Assembly (NCBI GenBank): GCA_031277475.1 | Contig: JAITMJ010000103.1 | Span: 1 to 64,000, forward strand | Direction: 5' to 3' | DNA length: 64,000 nucleotides | Source of the DNA: Flavobacteriaceae bacterium | Lineage (GTDB): Bacteria; Bacteroidota; Bacteroidia; Flavobacteriales; Weeksellaceae | Shown: positions 7,393 to 14,022 of the stretch, piece after piece | How positions within the stretch are numbered: the first letter of the stretch is position 1 | Layout of the letters: each line of letters starts with the position of its first letter | Translations under genes and position numbers: made by a program | The notes under the pieces: generated by a model | Database searches by the model: none | Seen by the model: the letters and a program-made list of their open reading frames with translations, nothing else | Told to the model about the DNA's origin: nothing

Positions 7393-8376
7393 TTGGGTAG
7401 CAGCAGCACGATTACCAACCAAAACGGCACCGCCACCAATTGGTACGAATATATGCCGTTTGGCGAAATGCTGATGGAACAAACTTCCGGAGATTACGAT
7501 AATGTGTATAAATACAACGGAAAGGAATTGGATGAAAGTACGGGGCTTTACTATTACGGAGCGAGGTATTATGATCCGAGGACGAGTATTTGGTTGAGTG
7601 TGGATCCGCTGGCGGAACAAACACCAGCCTATAATCCTTACGCTTATACTTTCAATAATCCGATGAGATTTATAGACCCGACAGGGATGATGGGGGAAGA
7701 TAGCAAAGGAAGTCCTCCGAAATGGTGGACTAAAATTACTAATTGGTTTAGTAACCTTTTGGGTGGTGATGAAAAAGGTGCTCAAATAAAGACTGTTCTA
7801 CCCGGCGCAGAAGTGAGTAAAAAAAATAGAGTATTTGTAGGTCATGTTGTTTATTTGGGAAACGGAGAGGCTTACGAAGAAGGCTTTAAGCAGTCTGAGC
7901 AAACAATGATAAATAACGCCTTTAGTGAAGCGAATAAAACATTTATTCCTATCGCAAAAGGAATCATTAATGTCGGAGAATTTACCGGAGCAAGTCCATT
8001 GGCAAGGCTTTTTGGTAGAGCAGAAGATCCGGATTATTATGAAAAGTACAATAATTTATTAAATGAAGATGCAGGATTGACCGGTGATTTAATAGCTGCT
8101 CCTTTTGTTCTTGTGGGAGAAAGCGGATTAGAAAATATTGCTGTTAAGACGGTAGGTAAGAGCATGAACCAGCTTAATAAACTGGTGAAAATAGGAAAAG
8201 CACCCAAATCAATCTTAAGGTTTGATTTAGGGAAAGTTAAAGGTGAGATAAATCATGTTCATTTTGACAATGGAGCTGCTCTAAATATTGACGGTACATG
8301 GAAACATGGTAGCAAAGTGCTAACAAACAAAGAAATTAAATTCCTACAAGAAAATGGATGGACAATACCTAAGTAA
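7393..8376 (+). CDS. Headless Rhs core plus C-terminal toxin, cassette 4
   Basis: An in-frame TAA at 7369 blocks extension; the first possible start is TTG 7393 and the first ATG (7456) is MPFGEM. The core block (NWYEYMPFGE to LSVDPLAEQTP) ends in IDPTGM at about residue 97. The toxin region contains a moderately hydrophobic stretch and finishes with EINHVHFDNGAALNIDGTWK and a GWTIPK end. I recognise this last pattern as a recurrent polymorphic toxin tip but am not sure of its family number. The immunity gene starts 22 nt before its stop. It is an orphan cassette in its present form. Confidence 0.75.
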   Translation: MGSSSTITNQNGTATNWYEYMPFGEMLMEQTSGDYDNVYKYNGKELDESTGLYYYGARYYDPRTSIWLSVDPLAEQTPAYNPYAYTFNNPMRFIDPTGMMGEDSKGSPPKWWTKITNWFSNLLGGDEKGAQIKTVLPGAEVSKKNRVFVGHVVYLGNGEAYEEGFKQSEQTMINNAFSEANKTFIPIAKGIINVGEFTGASPLARLFGRAEDPDYYEKYNNLLNEDAGLTGDLIAAPFVLVGESGLENIAVKTVGKSMNQLNKLVKIGKAPKSILRFDLGKVKGEINHVHFDNGAALNIDGTWKHGSKVLTNKEIKFLQENGWTIPK

Positions 8377-8830
8377 AAAGGAACAATATAAAAAGTTCTT
8401 GTCAGATTGGGTTGATAATTCAATTAGGAATAAATCATGGAAAAAATATCAAGACTTACATATAGATGAAATTGATACCGAATTTAGACAGAAGGTAAAT
8501 TGGATTAAAGGTTCATTTTTTATTTATGAAATTATCCTTAGTTTGATTAAACCTGATTTGTATAGATGTCTTTTAGTAATTCCCTTATCTTATTCTGATA
8601 CAGAGACTGATATTAAGCAATTAACATGGGATAAAATAAAGACATTATTTGATTTAACCCCACCTTCATTTTATCTTTTTCCTAATGGTGAAGAAAATTA
8701 TGAAGAAACAATTAAAGAGTTGATTTTTTTAGAAAGTCTAAGTAATGACTACTCTTATAAAGTCTTTTTTAAACAGGATGAAGAATTTAAGGGAGAATAT
8801 AGCAGAAGTATTTACATAATTAGTTGGTAA
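8354..8830 (+). CDS. Putative immunity protein, cassette 4
   Basis: A 158-residue protein starting MDGQYLSKKEQYKKFLSDWV, out of frame with and overlapping the end of toxin 4. It is acidic, with aromatic-rich segments (TPPSFYLFPNGEENY) and no signal peptide. I recognise no named family; the role is inferred from the overlap with the toxin gene. The gene ends 18 nt before inter-cassette repeat copy 5. Confidence 0.65.
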   Translation: MDGQYLSKKEQYKKFLSDWVDNSIRNKSWKKYQDLHIDEIDTEFRQKVNWIKGSFFIYEIILSLIKPDLYRCLLVIPLSYSDTETDIKQLTWDKIKTLFDLTPPSFYLFPNGEENYEETIKELIFLESLSNDYSYKVFFKQDEEFKGEYSRSIYIISW

Positions 8831-8847
8831 TGGTAATGTGGTCATGT

Positions 8848-8938
8848 TCCAAACGTGTTGGTTTCCTTTATTCATCAGCATTACAAAAGAAAAAAAATAA
8901 AAATGTATCTTTACAAGAAATAGAAGTTCTTTAAAATA
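8848..8938 (+). repeat. Inter-cassette repeat, copy 5
   Basis: It starts CCAAACGTGTTGGTTTCC (a small hairpin), continues TTTATTCATCAGCATTACAA and the boundary GTATCTTTACAAGAAATAG, and ends TTCTTTAAAATAA. The Rhs core of cassette 5 starts directly after it, a little further into the core (TNQNG) than in cassettes 2 and 4. Confidence 0.75.
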
Positions 8939-8977
8939 ACCAACCAAAATGGTGCCGCCACAAATTGGTACGAATAT

Positions 8978-9901
8978 ATGCCGTTTGGCGAAATGCTGAT
9001 GGAACAAACAAGCGGTGATTATGATAATGTGTATAAATACAACGGTAAGGAATTGGATGAAAGCACAGGACTTTATTATTATGGTGCAAGGTATTATGAT
9101 CCGAGAACGAGTATTTGGTTAAGTGTGGATCCGCTAAAAGAAAAGTATCCGAACTTCTCGCCGTATGTTTATACAGCAAATAATCCGGTGATGCTGATTG
9201 ATCCGGATGGAAGAGAGGTTTGGCCCCCAGAGAATGGATATGAGGGGCAAACGTGGAAAGATAATGATGGTGATTTTGTTTATAAAGGTGGAACTTGGTA
9301 TATGGATAATGGTAAATTCATGGGTTTTTTATGTGGAGATTGCAGATATGCTTCTTTGGGAAATGTAAATCCAACACCTGGCTATGACGGGAAAACAATG
9401 TTACCTTCGTCAAATTATGATTATAATTATGAAGTGATGCCAGGAAAAGAGGCAGATGATTTAAATTATTGGAAAAATGGAGAAGATGGGACGATGGCTT
9501 CAAGAATCTTTGAAACCATAGGACGAGATGCGGTAGCCAAGGATAATGAAAAAACTACAGTAGAAGTTACGACTACGGTTCTTTTAACCCCTAGGGGTGG
9601 TGGAGGAAGAATGTCTAATAAATTAAAACCTAATCCTGAAGCAGTTGGTTCCCACACTACTTTTAAAAGAAATAATAACGGTGATATTTATAAGTATGAA
9701 ACTTATGAGAAAACCGAAAGTGGACATTTCAATCCCACCAAGAGATATGATGGAGGACAGCCTAATGGAAGCCCTGGTAGTCCGCATGTAAATAAACAAA
9801 CAGGTGAAGATATTCCTACTCCACACGTTCAAGGAAAAAAAATACAGGGAGGGGTTAGACCTGCAAAGGAGTGGGAAATACCAAAGCAAAATAAAAAGTA
9901 A
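8978..9901 (+). CDS. Headless Rhs core plus C-terminal toxin, cassette 5
   Basis: The frame is open from about 8939 (TNQNGAATNWYEY); the first ATG is 8978 at MPFGEM. The core block runs to the cleavage-type motif IDPDGR at about residue 75. The toxin tip contains GSHTTFKRNNNGDIYKYETY, then GHFNPTKRYDGG, PHVNKQTGEDIPTPHVQGK and GGVRPAKEWEIP, a highly characteristic tip I have seen in other WapA/Rhs-type toxins; I would not commit to a family number. The gene after it belongs to the Imm53 family, which supports the toxin call. Two nucleotides separate the two genes. Confidence 0.8.
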   Translation: MPFGEMLMEQTSGDYDNVYKYNGKELDESTGLYYYGARYYDPRTSIWLSVDPLKEKYPNFSPYVYTANNPVMLIDPDGREVWPPENGYEGQTWKDNDGDFVYKGGTWYMDNGKFMGFLCGDCRYASLGNVNPTPGYDGKTMLPSSNYDYNYEVMPGKEADDLNYWKNGEDGTMASRIFETIGRDAVAKDNEKTTVEVTTTVLLTPRGGGGRMSNKLKPNPEAVGSHTTFKRNNNGDIYKYETYEKTESGHFNPTKRYDGGQPNGSPGSPHVNKQTGEDIPTPHVQGKKIQGGVRPAKEWEIPKQNKK

Positions 9902-9903
9902 AT

Positions 9904-10197
9904 ATGGAAATCATAAAATGGATTGAAGATTGGTTCGCTTCTCATTGTGATGGTGATTGGGAGCATTCGTATGGAATCAAAATAAAAACCATAGATAACC
10001 CTGGTTGGCATATAGAAATAGATTTAGAAGACACTCCTCTTGAGAACTTATCAATTGATTATTCATTGACCGAATTTTCCGAAACGGATTGGTATGGATA
10101 TTCGGTTAAAGATGGTAAATTTAAAGCTTCTGGGGATATAACAAAATTGTCGTATTTACTTGAGATTTTTAGAAATATGGTAATGTTCCAAAGTTAG
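9904..10197 (+). CDS. Imm53-family immunity protein, C-terminus altered by an IS1 end
   Basis: A 97-residue acidic protein with the Imm53 signature near the start: KWIEDWFASHCDGDWEHSYG, then NPGWHIEIDL and a DWYGYSVKDGKF segment. It directly follows the cassette 5 toxin and should neutralise it (established family role; partner inferred from context). From codon 92 the frame enters the IS1-type end that starts at 10179, so the last residues (MVMFQS) are encoded by the mobile element rather than by the original gene. Only the extreme C-terminus seems replaced, so it may still work. Confidence 0.85.
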   Translation: MEIIKWIEDWFASHCDGDWEHSYGIKIKTIDNPGWHIEIDLEDTPLENLSIDYSLTEFSETDWYGYSVKDGKFKASGDITKLSYLLEIFRNMVMFQS

Positions 10198-10365
10198 TGA
10201 TAAGCATTTTAAATTCGTAAATTACTGTAAATCAGCATCAATAAATATCGTTCAACAAAAAACAAGAGCAAGTAATCCTTGCTCTTGCTTACTTTTCAAG
10301 CCAAAAAACAAAAGATATGGAAGTCAAAAATACTCGTGTTCCGGATGTGTTGGTAGAAATATTCT
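10179..10365 (+). mobile_element. IS1-family left-end unit, copy 2 (solo remnant)
   Basis: A 187-nt unit equivalent to 4449-4636. It starts GGTAATGTTCCAAAGTTAGT, carries the CAAGAGCA/TGCTCTTG hairpin and a short frame starting at ATG 10317 (MEVKNTRVPDVLVEIFW). The octamer AGAAATAT occurs just before it (10171-10178) and again at its end (10355-10362). The second occurrence is also present in copy 1, so it may not be a target-site duplication. A full IS1 element follows directly. Confidence 0.6.
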
Positions 10366-11257
10366 GGTAATGTTCCAATAGTGATACCGAATTTTAAATT
10401 CGTAAATTATTGTAAATCAACATCAATAAATATCGTTCAACAAAAAACAAGAGCAGACAATCCCTGCTCTTGCTTATTTTTGTGAAAAATTTCACCCCTA
10501 AATGTTTGATAATCATTTTTCGTGTATCAAAGTTAGTGATACAAAAATCTGTCCGCATTGCTATTCTGCAAAAATCATTAAAAACGGACATACAAAAACC
10601 CGCAAACAGCAGTTTTATTGCAAAAACTGTAACAAAAGATTTTTAGATTTTTACACCCACAACGCCTACAAACCAAACATCAACGAAAAAATCATTCAAT
10701 TTACCAAAGAAGGTCTGGGCATTCGTTCCACAGCCAGAGTGCTTAAAATTTCCGCAACCACGCTGCTTTCAAGAATCATAAAAATCGCTAAAGACATTCC
10801 ACGTCCGGTTTTATCATCCGGAAAATCTTATGAACTCGACGAAATCCGCTTTTTTGTAAAGCAAAAGAAACGCACATTTTGGCTCGCTTATGCCATTGAT
10901 AGAGAAACCCGGCAAGTCGCAAATTTCTACATTGGCAGGCGAACCAACAGAACTTTAAGAGCCGTTGTAAAAACTTTGATAAATTCAAAACCTTTAAAAA
11001 TTTTCACAGATAAATTAAGAAATTATCAATACCTCATTCCCGAAAAACTCCACTCCACAAAACGATTTTCCACCAACCGCATCGAAAGAAAAAACCTCAA
11101 CATCCGAACTCATTTAAAAAGATTTTCCCGAAGAACAATCTGTTTCAGCAAAAGCATTGTGATGATTTTCGCCGTTTTGAAAATCTATTTTTGGGTGTAG
11201 ATTTTGACATCAAAACACAAACCTCTCCATCGCCGTATCTAATTTGGTATTAATCAC
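10366..11257 (+). mobile_element. IS1-family insertion sequence
   Basis: The left end GGTAATGTTCCAATAGTGAT and the complement of the right end at 11237-11257 (GTGATTAATACCAAATTAGA) both resemble the canonical IS1 terminal repeat, though they match each other imperfectly. Inside are a hairpin terminator (10448-10480) and one transposase gene. I see no convincing target duplication, so it may have decayed or inserted into another IS1 end. The element closes the Rhs array. Confidence 0.7.
10502..11200 (+). CDS. IS1-family transposase (InsA and InsB parts in one frame)
   Basis: A 232-residue protein. Residues 1-45 form a zinc-ribbon-like InsA part (CPHCYSAKIIKNGHTKTRKQ and CKNCNKRF). A helix-turn-helix stretch follows (GLGIRSTARVLKISATTLL). 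The InsB catalytic part has DEIRFFVKQKKRTFWLAYAI, a second Asp in IFTDKLRNY and the last acidic residue in RIERKNLNIRTHLKRFSRRT, which fits the DDE layout of IS1. In Escherichia coli IS1 the two parts are joined by frameshifting; here they are one continuous frame. No obvious disruption, so it could be active. Confidence 0.9.
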   Translation: MFDNHFSCIKVSDTKICPHCYSAKIIKNGHTKTRKQQFYCKNCNKRFLDFYTHNAYKPNINEKIIQFTKEGLGIRSTARVLKISATTLLSRIIKIAKDIPRPVLSSGKSYELDEIRFFVKQKKRTFWLAYAIDRETRQVANFYIGRRTNRTLRAVVKTLINSKPLKIFTDKLRNYQYLIPEKLHSTKRFSTNRIERKNLNIRTHLKRFSRRTICFSKSIVMIFAVLKIYFWV

Positions 11258-11321
11258 TTTCGCAAAGGAATACAACCCGATACAAAAGTACAACAAGCGG
11301 TTCAACAATCTATTAATTTGC

Positions 11322-11350
11322 TTGCGTTTGGATTCGTTGTATTATCTTTG
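11322..11350 (+). promoter_or_regulatory. Putative Bacteroidetes-type promoter
   Basis: TTG (11322-11324), an 18-nt spacer and TATCTTTG (11343-11350). It lies 63 nt upstream of the lipoprotein start at 11413, with a palindrome in the transcribed leader. Confidence 0.5.
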
Positions 11351-11363
11351 TTGAAATTCTAAA

Positions 11364-11394
11364 CACCCTTTCAGAGTTTCAAACTCTGAAAGGG
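11364..11394. repeat. Perfect palindrome in the leader of a lipoprotein gene
   Basis: Arms ACCCTTTCAGAGTTT (11364-11378) and AAACTCTGAAAGGGT (11380-11394) are exact complements with a single base between them. It lies between a promoter-like sequence and the start codon, so it would form a very stable hairpin in the RNA or a cruciform. Similar palindromes are common in Bacteroidetes intergenic DNA (recollection). Confidence 0.85.
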
Positions 11395-11412
11395 TTGAAA
11401 CCACGGACAAAT

Positions 11413-11871
11413 ATGAATACTTTTTACAATAAATTATTCGCGTTGATGTTAGTCGGTTGTCAATCCAATAGTGATAAGCACGGCTATAATGAACTCGCGA
11501 ATCCCAATCAATCAGATTATTTTACGGTTTCGGATTACAATACAGACAATCCGGAAATTAAAAATATTTTCAGACCAAAAGTTTCAACCGTAAAAACGGA
11601 ACTCGACACTTCTTTACTGTTTGACACTTGGGTAAACGCGAATGATACTAAAGCACCTCACGCTACTTTCGACCTAACAAAAAAATCATTCTTTGTGGTG
11701 GATTACGATGGAGACGGGAACATGCCGTACGAACTTAACGGCGATAAAATCAAGATTTATTACAACGATTTTATTCAAGAGGGAAAAATAGTTTCGATAG
11801 ATAAAGACACTTTGAAAATATTGTGGAAAGATGTTGACGAAGTCAGCGATTATATGAGATGGAAATATTGA
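11413..11871 (+). CDS. Small lipoprotein of unknown function
   Basis: From ATG 11413 the protein has 152 residues. The N-terminus MNTFYNKLFALMLVGCQSNS has a short hydrophobic stretch and the lipobox LVGC, so it should be lipidated at Cys16 and anchored in an outer or inner membrane. The frame is open upstream to 11395, but ATG 11413 gives the correct signal. The mature part includes a small beta-rich domain (HATFDLTKKSFFVVDYDGDG, then KIYYNDFIQEGKIVSIDKDT). I recognise no family. It starts the ordinary chromosome after the accessory region. Confidence 0.75.
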   Translation: MNTFYNKLFALMLVGCQSNSDKHGYNELANPNQSDYFTVSDYNTDNPEIKNIFRPKVSTVKTELDTSLLFDTWVNANDTKAPHATFDLTKKSFFVVDYDGDGNMPYELNGDKIKIYYNDFIQEGKIVSIDKDTLKILWKDVDEVSDYMRWKY

Positions 11872-12068
11872 ATACAGAAAACGAAATGTGTTTTACTCAA
11901 TAAAAAAATCATCATTTTTGTCATTTGAGCCTCCTTTTGCAAAATTTTTCTCGACCAAATTTTTCTTTAAAAATTTTCGCAGATTCGGAGAGTTAAAGGC
12001 GATAGATTTTTTTTACGAATTATGATAGAACCCTAAACATAGAACCTTAAACCTTGAATTGATAGCAA

Positions 12069-12455
12069 ATGAGCAGTATTTTTACAAAAATCGTAAACGG
12101 CGAAATTCCTTCGTATAAAATTGCGGAAGACGAAAAACATTTTTCGTTTTTGGATGTGATGCCTTTGGCGGAAGGACATACATTGGTGATTCCGAAAAAG
12201 GAAACCGATTTTATTTTCGATTTGGAACATGAAGATTTCAAAAATTTGTGGAGTTTTGCACAAAAAGTCGCGAAAAAATTGCAGAAAACTTATCCGGAAA
12301 AGAGAATTGCCGTTGCGGTAGTCGGTTTGGAAGTTCCGCACGCGCACATTCATTTGGTTCCGATTTCCAATATCGGCGATTTGAATTTTCAAAACGAAAG
12401 ACTAAAATTTTCTACGGAAGAATACCTTGAAATTCGAGATAAAATTTTGGGGTAG
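12069..12455 (+). CDS. HIT-family nucleotide-binding hydrolase
   Basis: A 128-residue protein of the histidine triad family, usually a cytoplasmic nucleoside phosphoramidase or dinucleotide hydrolase. The N-terminus SIFTKIVNGEIPSYKIAED is typical, LAEGHTLVIPKKE forms the second conserved strand, and the active-site triad is HAHIHLVP at about residues 95-102, with the middle His of the triad as the catalytic residue. Full length for the family. The substrate cannot be told from sequence. Confidence 0.93.
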   Translation: MSSIFTKIVNGEIPSYKIAEDEKHFSFLDVMPLAEGHTLVIPKKETDFIFDLEHEDFKNLWSFAQKVAKKLQKTYPEKRIAVAVVGLEVPHAHIHLVPISNIGDLNFQNERLKFSTEEYLEIRDKILG

Positions 12456-12559
12456 TTTTGCTTTTGGCTCTTGAATTTACACTCAATTTTTCATTAATAA
12501 ATAAAGGCACTATTAATTAAGGCGTTATTAATTCCTGAATTTTTACGAACTTTGCACGC

Positions 12560-12690
12560 GTTTGTCACGTTGAACCTGTCGAAACGTCAGATTTTTAAAA
12601 ACAAAATATGTAAGATTTCGACAGGCTCAATCTGACATATTTTGTCACACTGATTCTTCGACAGGCTCAGAATGACAAGTCGAAGTGTCT
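12560..12690. repeat. Intergenic repeats with a shared GACAGGCTCA-type core
   Basis: Three pieces lie in tandem and in opposite orientations: TTGTCACGTTGAACCTGTCG (12558-12577), TTTCGACAGGCTCAATCTGA (12613-12632) and TTCGACAGGCTCAGAATGAC (12657-12676). The first two are inverted relative to each other. Related copies appear at 41195-41215, 48406-48431 and 55302-55325. The stretch before clpX has no gene. Confidence 0.7.
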
Positions 12691-12750
12691 TGAAAAACGA
12701 GAAAGTGTTAAACTTTGAACTTTAAACAAAAAAACATAACTATAAATTGT

Positions 12751-13908
12751 ATGAACGAATGTTCCTTTTGCGGAAGAAAAAAAAATGAAGTTCAGATGTT
12801 GATTTCCGGACAGAGCGGTTTTATTTGCGAAAACTGCATCGAACAGGCTCATGGCATGTTGAAAGACAGCACGAAAAACGCCGGATATTCGCCGATAGAA
12901 AATGTGAGCGAAATCAAAAAACCCAAAGAAATTAAAAAATTTCTCGACCAATATGTTATCGGGCAAGATCAGGCGAAAAAGCAACTTTCCATCGCGGTTT
13001 ACAATCATTATAAAAGATTGCTCCACGCTCGAGACGAAAATCGAGAAGTAGAAATAGAAAAATCCAACATCATTATGATCGGCGAAACCGGAACCGGAAA
13101 AACGCTGCTCGCCAAAACCATCGCCAAAGAATTGAACGTTCCGTTTTGCATTGTGGATGCTACGATTCTCACGGAAGCAGGCTACGTCGGCGAAGATGTG
13201 GAAAGCATTCTTTCGAGGTTGCTGATGGTGGCGGATTACAATGTGGAAAAAGCCGAAAAAGGAATTGTTTTCATTGATGAAATTGATAAAATTGCGAGAA
13301 AATCCGACAATCCCAGCATTACGAGGGATGTTTCCGGCGAGGGCGTTCAACAAGGTTTGTTGAAACTTTTGGAAGGCAGCATCGTGAATGTTCCGCCGCA
13401 AGGAGGCAGAAAACACCCCGACCAAAAATACATTCAGGTGAATACGCAAAATATTTTGTTCATCGCCGGCGGTGCTTTTGACGGCATCAAGCAAATTATA
13501 GAAAAAAGATTGAACAAACACGCCATCGGTTTTCGCACTGAAAAACACGATAATATAGGCGAAGATGAAGATGTTTTAAAACAAATCAATGCTATGGATT
13601 TGCGAAGTTTCGGTTTGATTCCCGAACTTTTGGGAAGATTTCCGGTGATTACCTATTTAGACCAACTGACGAAAGAAGCGATGATAAGAATTATGAAAGA
13701 ACCGAAAAATTCAATCATCAATCAATTTGTTGAACTTTTCCGAATGGATGGTATAAAATTGGTGTTCACAGATGCCGCCGTTGAAAAAATTGTGGATGAA
13801 ACCGTAGAAAAAGGATTAGGCGCGAGAGGATTGCGCGGAACCACCGAAAAAGTGCTTGAAAACTATATGTTTTCAATAGGCGAAGAAAAGGAAATAACAT
13901 TGACGTAA
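12751..13908 (+). CDS. clpX: ATP-dependent Clp protease ATP-binding subunit ClpX
   Basis: A 385-residue AAA+ unfoldase that feeds substrates to ClpP. ATG 12751 is chosen because the family N-terminus is the zinc-binding domain, and here it starts MNECSFCGRKK; the upstream frame is intergenic-type DNA. Visible features are the C4 zinc finger (CSFC and CENC, residues 4-35), Walker A GETGTGKT at about residue 113, Walker B IVFIDEIDKIA, the pore-loop motif in ILTEAGYVGEDVES, sensor region GLIPELLGRFPV and the C-terminal GLGARGLRG. Complete. clpP is not next to it in this window. Confidence 0.97.
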   Translation: MNECSFCGRKKNEVQMLISGQSGFICENCIEQAHGMLKDSTKNAGYSPIENVSEIKKPKEIKKFLDQYVIGQDQAKKQLSIAVYNHYKRLLHARDENREVEIEKSNIIMIGETGTGKTLLAKTIAKELNVPFCIVDATILTEAGYVGEDVESILSRLLMVADYNVEKAEKGIVFIDEIDKIARKSDNPSITRDVSGEGVQQGLLKLLEGSIVNVPPQGGRKHPDQKYIQVNTQNILFIAGGAFDGIKQIIEKRLNKHAIGFRTEKHDNIGEDEDVLKQINAMDLRSFGLIPELLGRFPVITYLDQLTKEAMIRIMKEPKNSIINQFVELFRMDGIKLVFTDAAVEKIVDETVEKGLGARGLRGTTEKVLENYMFSIGEEKEITLT

Positions 13909-13938
13909 GAAAAAAAATGCAGAAAAATTAAATAAATG

Positions 13939-13970
13939 TTGTATTTAATAATAAAAAAGTTATACCTTTG
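13939..13970 (+). promoter_or_regulatory. Bacteroidetes-type promoter upstream of the T9SS substrate
   Basis: TTG (13939-13941), a 21-nt spacer and TACCTTTG (13963-13970), followed by CAC. It lies 52 nt before the start codon at 14023. Confidence 0.6.
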
Positions 13971-14022
13971 CACGGAAAAGATTATTGGCAAATTATAAAC
14001 ACAACTCTAAATACTTAAAACA

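Noticed and set aside
10171-10362. AGAAATAT on both sides of the second IS1-end unit as a target-site duplication
   Set aside because: The right-hand octamer is also present inside the first unit at 4625-4632, so it belongs to the unit.
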